A stretch of DNA of 59,309 nt, from the IMG/VR virus record IMGVR_UViG_3300024891_000004, positions 1-59,309 of that record; one strand, written 5' to 3'. Under the pieces are notes generated by a model. It saw only the letters and a program-made list of their open reading frames with translations, was not told where the DNA came from and did not search any database. This stretch comes from a virus. A program made the translations under genes and the position numbers. Below, in pieces: positions 57,167-59,309 of this stretch (its first letter is position 1; each line of letters begins with the position of its first letter).

Positions 57167-59307
57167 TTGCGTTTGGTTTCCATTGAAGTATCAGGCGGTG
57201 TGGAAAATGCTTCGTGTAATGATCTGCTTGCTGGCGTTGATACCGCTTCTTCTACTCGCTTTTGTAAGGTCTTTGCAGGCTCTTGTTTAGGTGCGGCATC
57301 ACGCTGGCGCTGTTCTTCTGCACGCGCTTTCGCACCTGTCATCAGTTCATGCAGGCCGTCTTTAATGCCTTGCACGATACCGCCGTCTGCAAATTGCTGT
57401 GCGCCTTCCACTTCCTGCGCTTCTTCACCGCCCTGCATCTGTCTTAGCAGTAAGCCAAGTTCATTTAGTTTATTCAGTGTATCTTCACCAAGTAAGGCCA
57501 TTGCCTCTACATTCAGCACGCCTTCGCCTGCAGTTGCCATTACTGGAACGTTATCAGCGGTAGTGGTTGGGCTTACGCCTTGTACCGCACCACCATCCGC
57601 TTTGGCCTGCATTGGATTAACGTATTGCTGTTCTTGCTGTAGGTGTAATTGCTGTGCAAAAGCATCGGCATTCATTGGATTATCAAATTTGCCTAAATGC
57701 TGACCTGACTTAACATACTGCTGAATTGCCGCATCGTTATCGAGAATACCGCTGCCATCGCTGGCTACGGTTGGAATCAGCACTTCATACTGACCATCAT
57801 TGAAACTCATGCTGCGCACGGTACTGATAGAACCGTCTGGGTTATTCACAATAGGACGGTTATTCAGGTCGATATTGCCAGGCTCGATAATGCCGCCATC
57901 AGCTAACGCCTGCACACCATCTGCCGCCGCTGTTTCAATGCCGGTCATCGGGCTTGCTGGTACGGCTGGCTGCAATGGCGAAGTGTTCTGGTTAATATCA
58001 GGCATTGGTGTACCCACGGCAGTCGCCGGTACGTCTGTGGCTTGCACGCCATCACCGGCAATCGGTGTCCAGCCTGCGCCTTTCAATACTTCATCAGCTA
58101 CCGGTGCAACGGCTGGTGTTGCCGCTACAATCTGGCCTGTTTGCATCGCGCTAAACTGTGTTTCCACGTTCTTGCTGACTTTCTGTGACTTGATATAGTC
58201 TGCTTCTGCCAGTAGTTTCGCTACGGTAGCATCACGCACTGCCGGATCAAGTTTCGCATCAAGTGCGGCCTGTAATTCCTGCAATTTCTGTTCAAGTTCA
58301 GCCACACGAGGATCGCCATCAGCATCATTAAAGAAGCGCTGACCATCCTTGTAACCCAATTTACCGAAAATTTCCTTGGTGACTTCTTCAACATTGATTT
58401 TTCTGCCAACACTGGAAGCATCAATTTCAGCCAGGGTACGCATACCCATCGTGAAGCGCTCAAACTGTGCCTGCGGATTAGTAGAACCAACGCCCACATT
58501 GACGCGCACCAACATATTGCGCTCTAGTAATTCATCGGTAATGTCAGAAATACCGTATTTTTCGTATAATTTAGCCTTCGTACCGGCAAAAATAAGGATG
58601 GTCTGGTCAGTTTCATACTGTTGTTCCAGCATCACTAACTGTGTAATAACCTTTTCTGCCCATGTTTCCACGAAAGTACGCAGTTGATACTCACTGATCT
58701 CGTTGGCGCTTTCGCTCAATAGCGTCATGCCGCCCACGGTTTCATTCAGTTTGCGGTTGGATTGCACGCTTGAACCATTGAATGCACCGGCTAAGTCGTC
58801 AAAGTCTAGGTTTAAGCGGTCTTGTTCCTGATAGCTAGAACTTGTTACGTCCGGCGTGTCCAATACCTTCACATCGTCAATATCGTTCATCAATGTCACG
58901 GATGACGGTACATTTCTGGTCAGACTGCGAATATCGACCTGCGCATTGCGCTTGGCAAAGTAACGTTTATTCATCGCGAACTTAACGTTATCAATACGCT
59001 GGTTGGCGATTTCGTTAATTTCCACCTGCAGATCGTGTACCAATTCCACCGGTGCGCTGGTATAAGCCTTGTGTGATTCAATCAGGGCACTACCAAGCGC
59101 AAATGGGCGTTTACCGTGCCAATATTGGTCTTTCAGCGGCGCAGGAGTGCTTAAAACGTGTTCTGTACCTAACGTGTAGTACATATGATCCACGCCATCG
59201 ACTTCAATCACGTTGAAATGCACCCAGATAATCTTGTATTCACTCACATCAGTGTTGTTGTCAGTCGGGTCGGTGCGATTACTACCCTGGCGTGTCTGTC
59301 TGATACT
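57163..59307 (-). CDS. portal protein with long C-terminal extension, 5' end missing
   Basis: The frame is open to the right edge; the part present is 714 residues. A portal core is recognised (FALGSALIESHKAYTSAPVE, NEIANQRIDNVKFAMNKRYF, LNETVGGMTLLSESANEISE, QFERFTMGMRTLAEIDASS). After about residue 360 of this part comes a non-portal extension with repeated ADGG motifs, the block NPDGSISTVRSMSFNDGQ and an acidic/basic helical end. A GTG 60 nt inside the edge is not the real start. The missing N-terminus and the missing end of terL should meet if the genome is circular. Confidence 0.88.
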   Translation of the reverse strand, partial: SIRQTRQGSNRTDPTDNNTDVSEYKIIWVHFNVIEVDGVDHMYYTLGTEHVLSTPAPLKDQYWHGKRPFALGSALIESHKAYTSAPVELVHDLQVEINEIANQRIDNVKFAMNKRYFAKRNAQVDIRSLTRNVPSSVTLMNDIDDVKVLDTPDVTSSSYQEQDRLNLDFDDLAGAFNGSSVQSNRKLNETVGGMTLLSESANEISEYQLRTFVETWAEKVITQLVMLEQQYETDQTILIFAGTKAKLYEKYGISDITDELLERNMLVRVNVGVGSTNPQAQFERFTMGMRTLAEIDASSVGRKINVEEVTKEIFGKLGYKDGQRFFNDADGDPRVAELEQKLQELQAALDAKLDPAVRDATVAKLLAEADYIKSQKVSKNVETQFSAMQTGQIVAATPAVAPVADEVLKGAGWTPIAGDGVQATDVPATAVGTPMPDINQNTSPLQPAVPASPMTGIETAAADGVQALADGGIIEPGNIDLNNRPIVNNPDGSISTVRSMSFNDGQYEVLIPTVASDGSGILDNDAAIQQYVKSGQHLGKFDNPMNADAFAQQLHLQQEQQYVNPMQAKADGGAVQGVSPTTTADNVPVMATAGEGVLNVEAMALLGEDTLNKLNELGLLLRQMQGGEEAQEVEGAQQFADGGIVQGIKDGLHELMTGAKARAEEQRQRDAAPKQEPAKTLQKRVEEAVSTPASRSLHEAFSTPPDTSMETKRK

Positions 59308-59309
59308 GT

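Noticed and set aside
1-59309. Window as an exactly closed circle without a missing piece
   Set aside because: Joining the ends gives the portal only a GTG start in the middle of its conserved region, so sequence must be missing between terL and portal.

Overview
The window is almost entirely one temperate double-stranded DNA phage genome. It carries a terminase, portal, scaffold and major capsid, connector and propeller tail proteins, a giant internal virion protein, a lysis cassette, a CI/Cro-type switch, Red-type recombination genes, and an excisionase/integrase pair beside an attachment site. There is no tail-tube or tape-measure set, which points to a short-tailed (podovirus-like) virion. 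The gene order, the capsid type and a virion protein of more than 4,000 residues recall, from memory, the Bcep22-like temperate podoviruses of Burkholderia. The base composition looks much less GC-rich than Burkholderia, so the host is more likely a moderate-GC betaproteobacterium; that is a weak inference.

Layout. A lexA-like repressor (17548-18243, +) and a leftward Cro/YdaS-like gene share a control region of TAGCAA-N-TTGCTA palindromes. A second cluster of the same palindromes covers a TTGACA promoter at about 18.5 kb. The leftward operon (17458 down to about 8800) holds replication and nin-type functions: YdaU/DUF1376 protein, DNA methyltransferase, NinB, DUF1364-like nuclease, RuvC-like resolvase, dATP/dGTP diphosphohydrolase-like protein, and a Q-like zinc-finger protein. 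The rightward operon (18579-28334) holds Bet, a YqaJ exonuclease fused to a long helical tail, a DnaQ-like exonuclease, many tiny accessory genes, Xis and Int. The attachment site (28428-28456) is the 3' end of a tRNA or tmRNA.

Late genes all run leftward: 7901 to 1 (lysis genes, terS, a tail-fibre/adhesin set, terL), then 59309 to 28579 (portal, scaffold, intron-split capsid, connector, tail proteins, coiled-coil virion protein, giant polyvalent protein, metallophosphoesterase). TerL runs off the left edge and portal runs off the right edge. These are normally neighbours, and the att site is internal with phage genes on both sides. The window is therefore best read as a circular or circularly permuted phage genome opened between terL and portal, with a small piece missing.

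Most notable features: (1) a 4,060-residue polyvalent protein with a pyrophosphatase-like domain, an HEWAH zincin and two tandem zincin + ADP-ribosyltransferase cassettes, each bounded by a short SR-containing motif; (2) a 912-nt group I intron in the capsid gene with clear Q/R/S core elements, carrying an HNH homing endonuclease on the opposite strand; (3) six related operators in two clusters; (4) a 12-G tract at the ribosome-binding position of the Q-like gene; (5) a methyltransferase-glycosyltransferase fusion in the head operon; (6) many intrinsic terminators inside the one-directional late region, consistent with processive antitermination.
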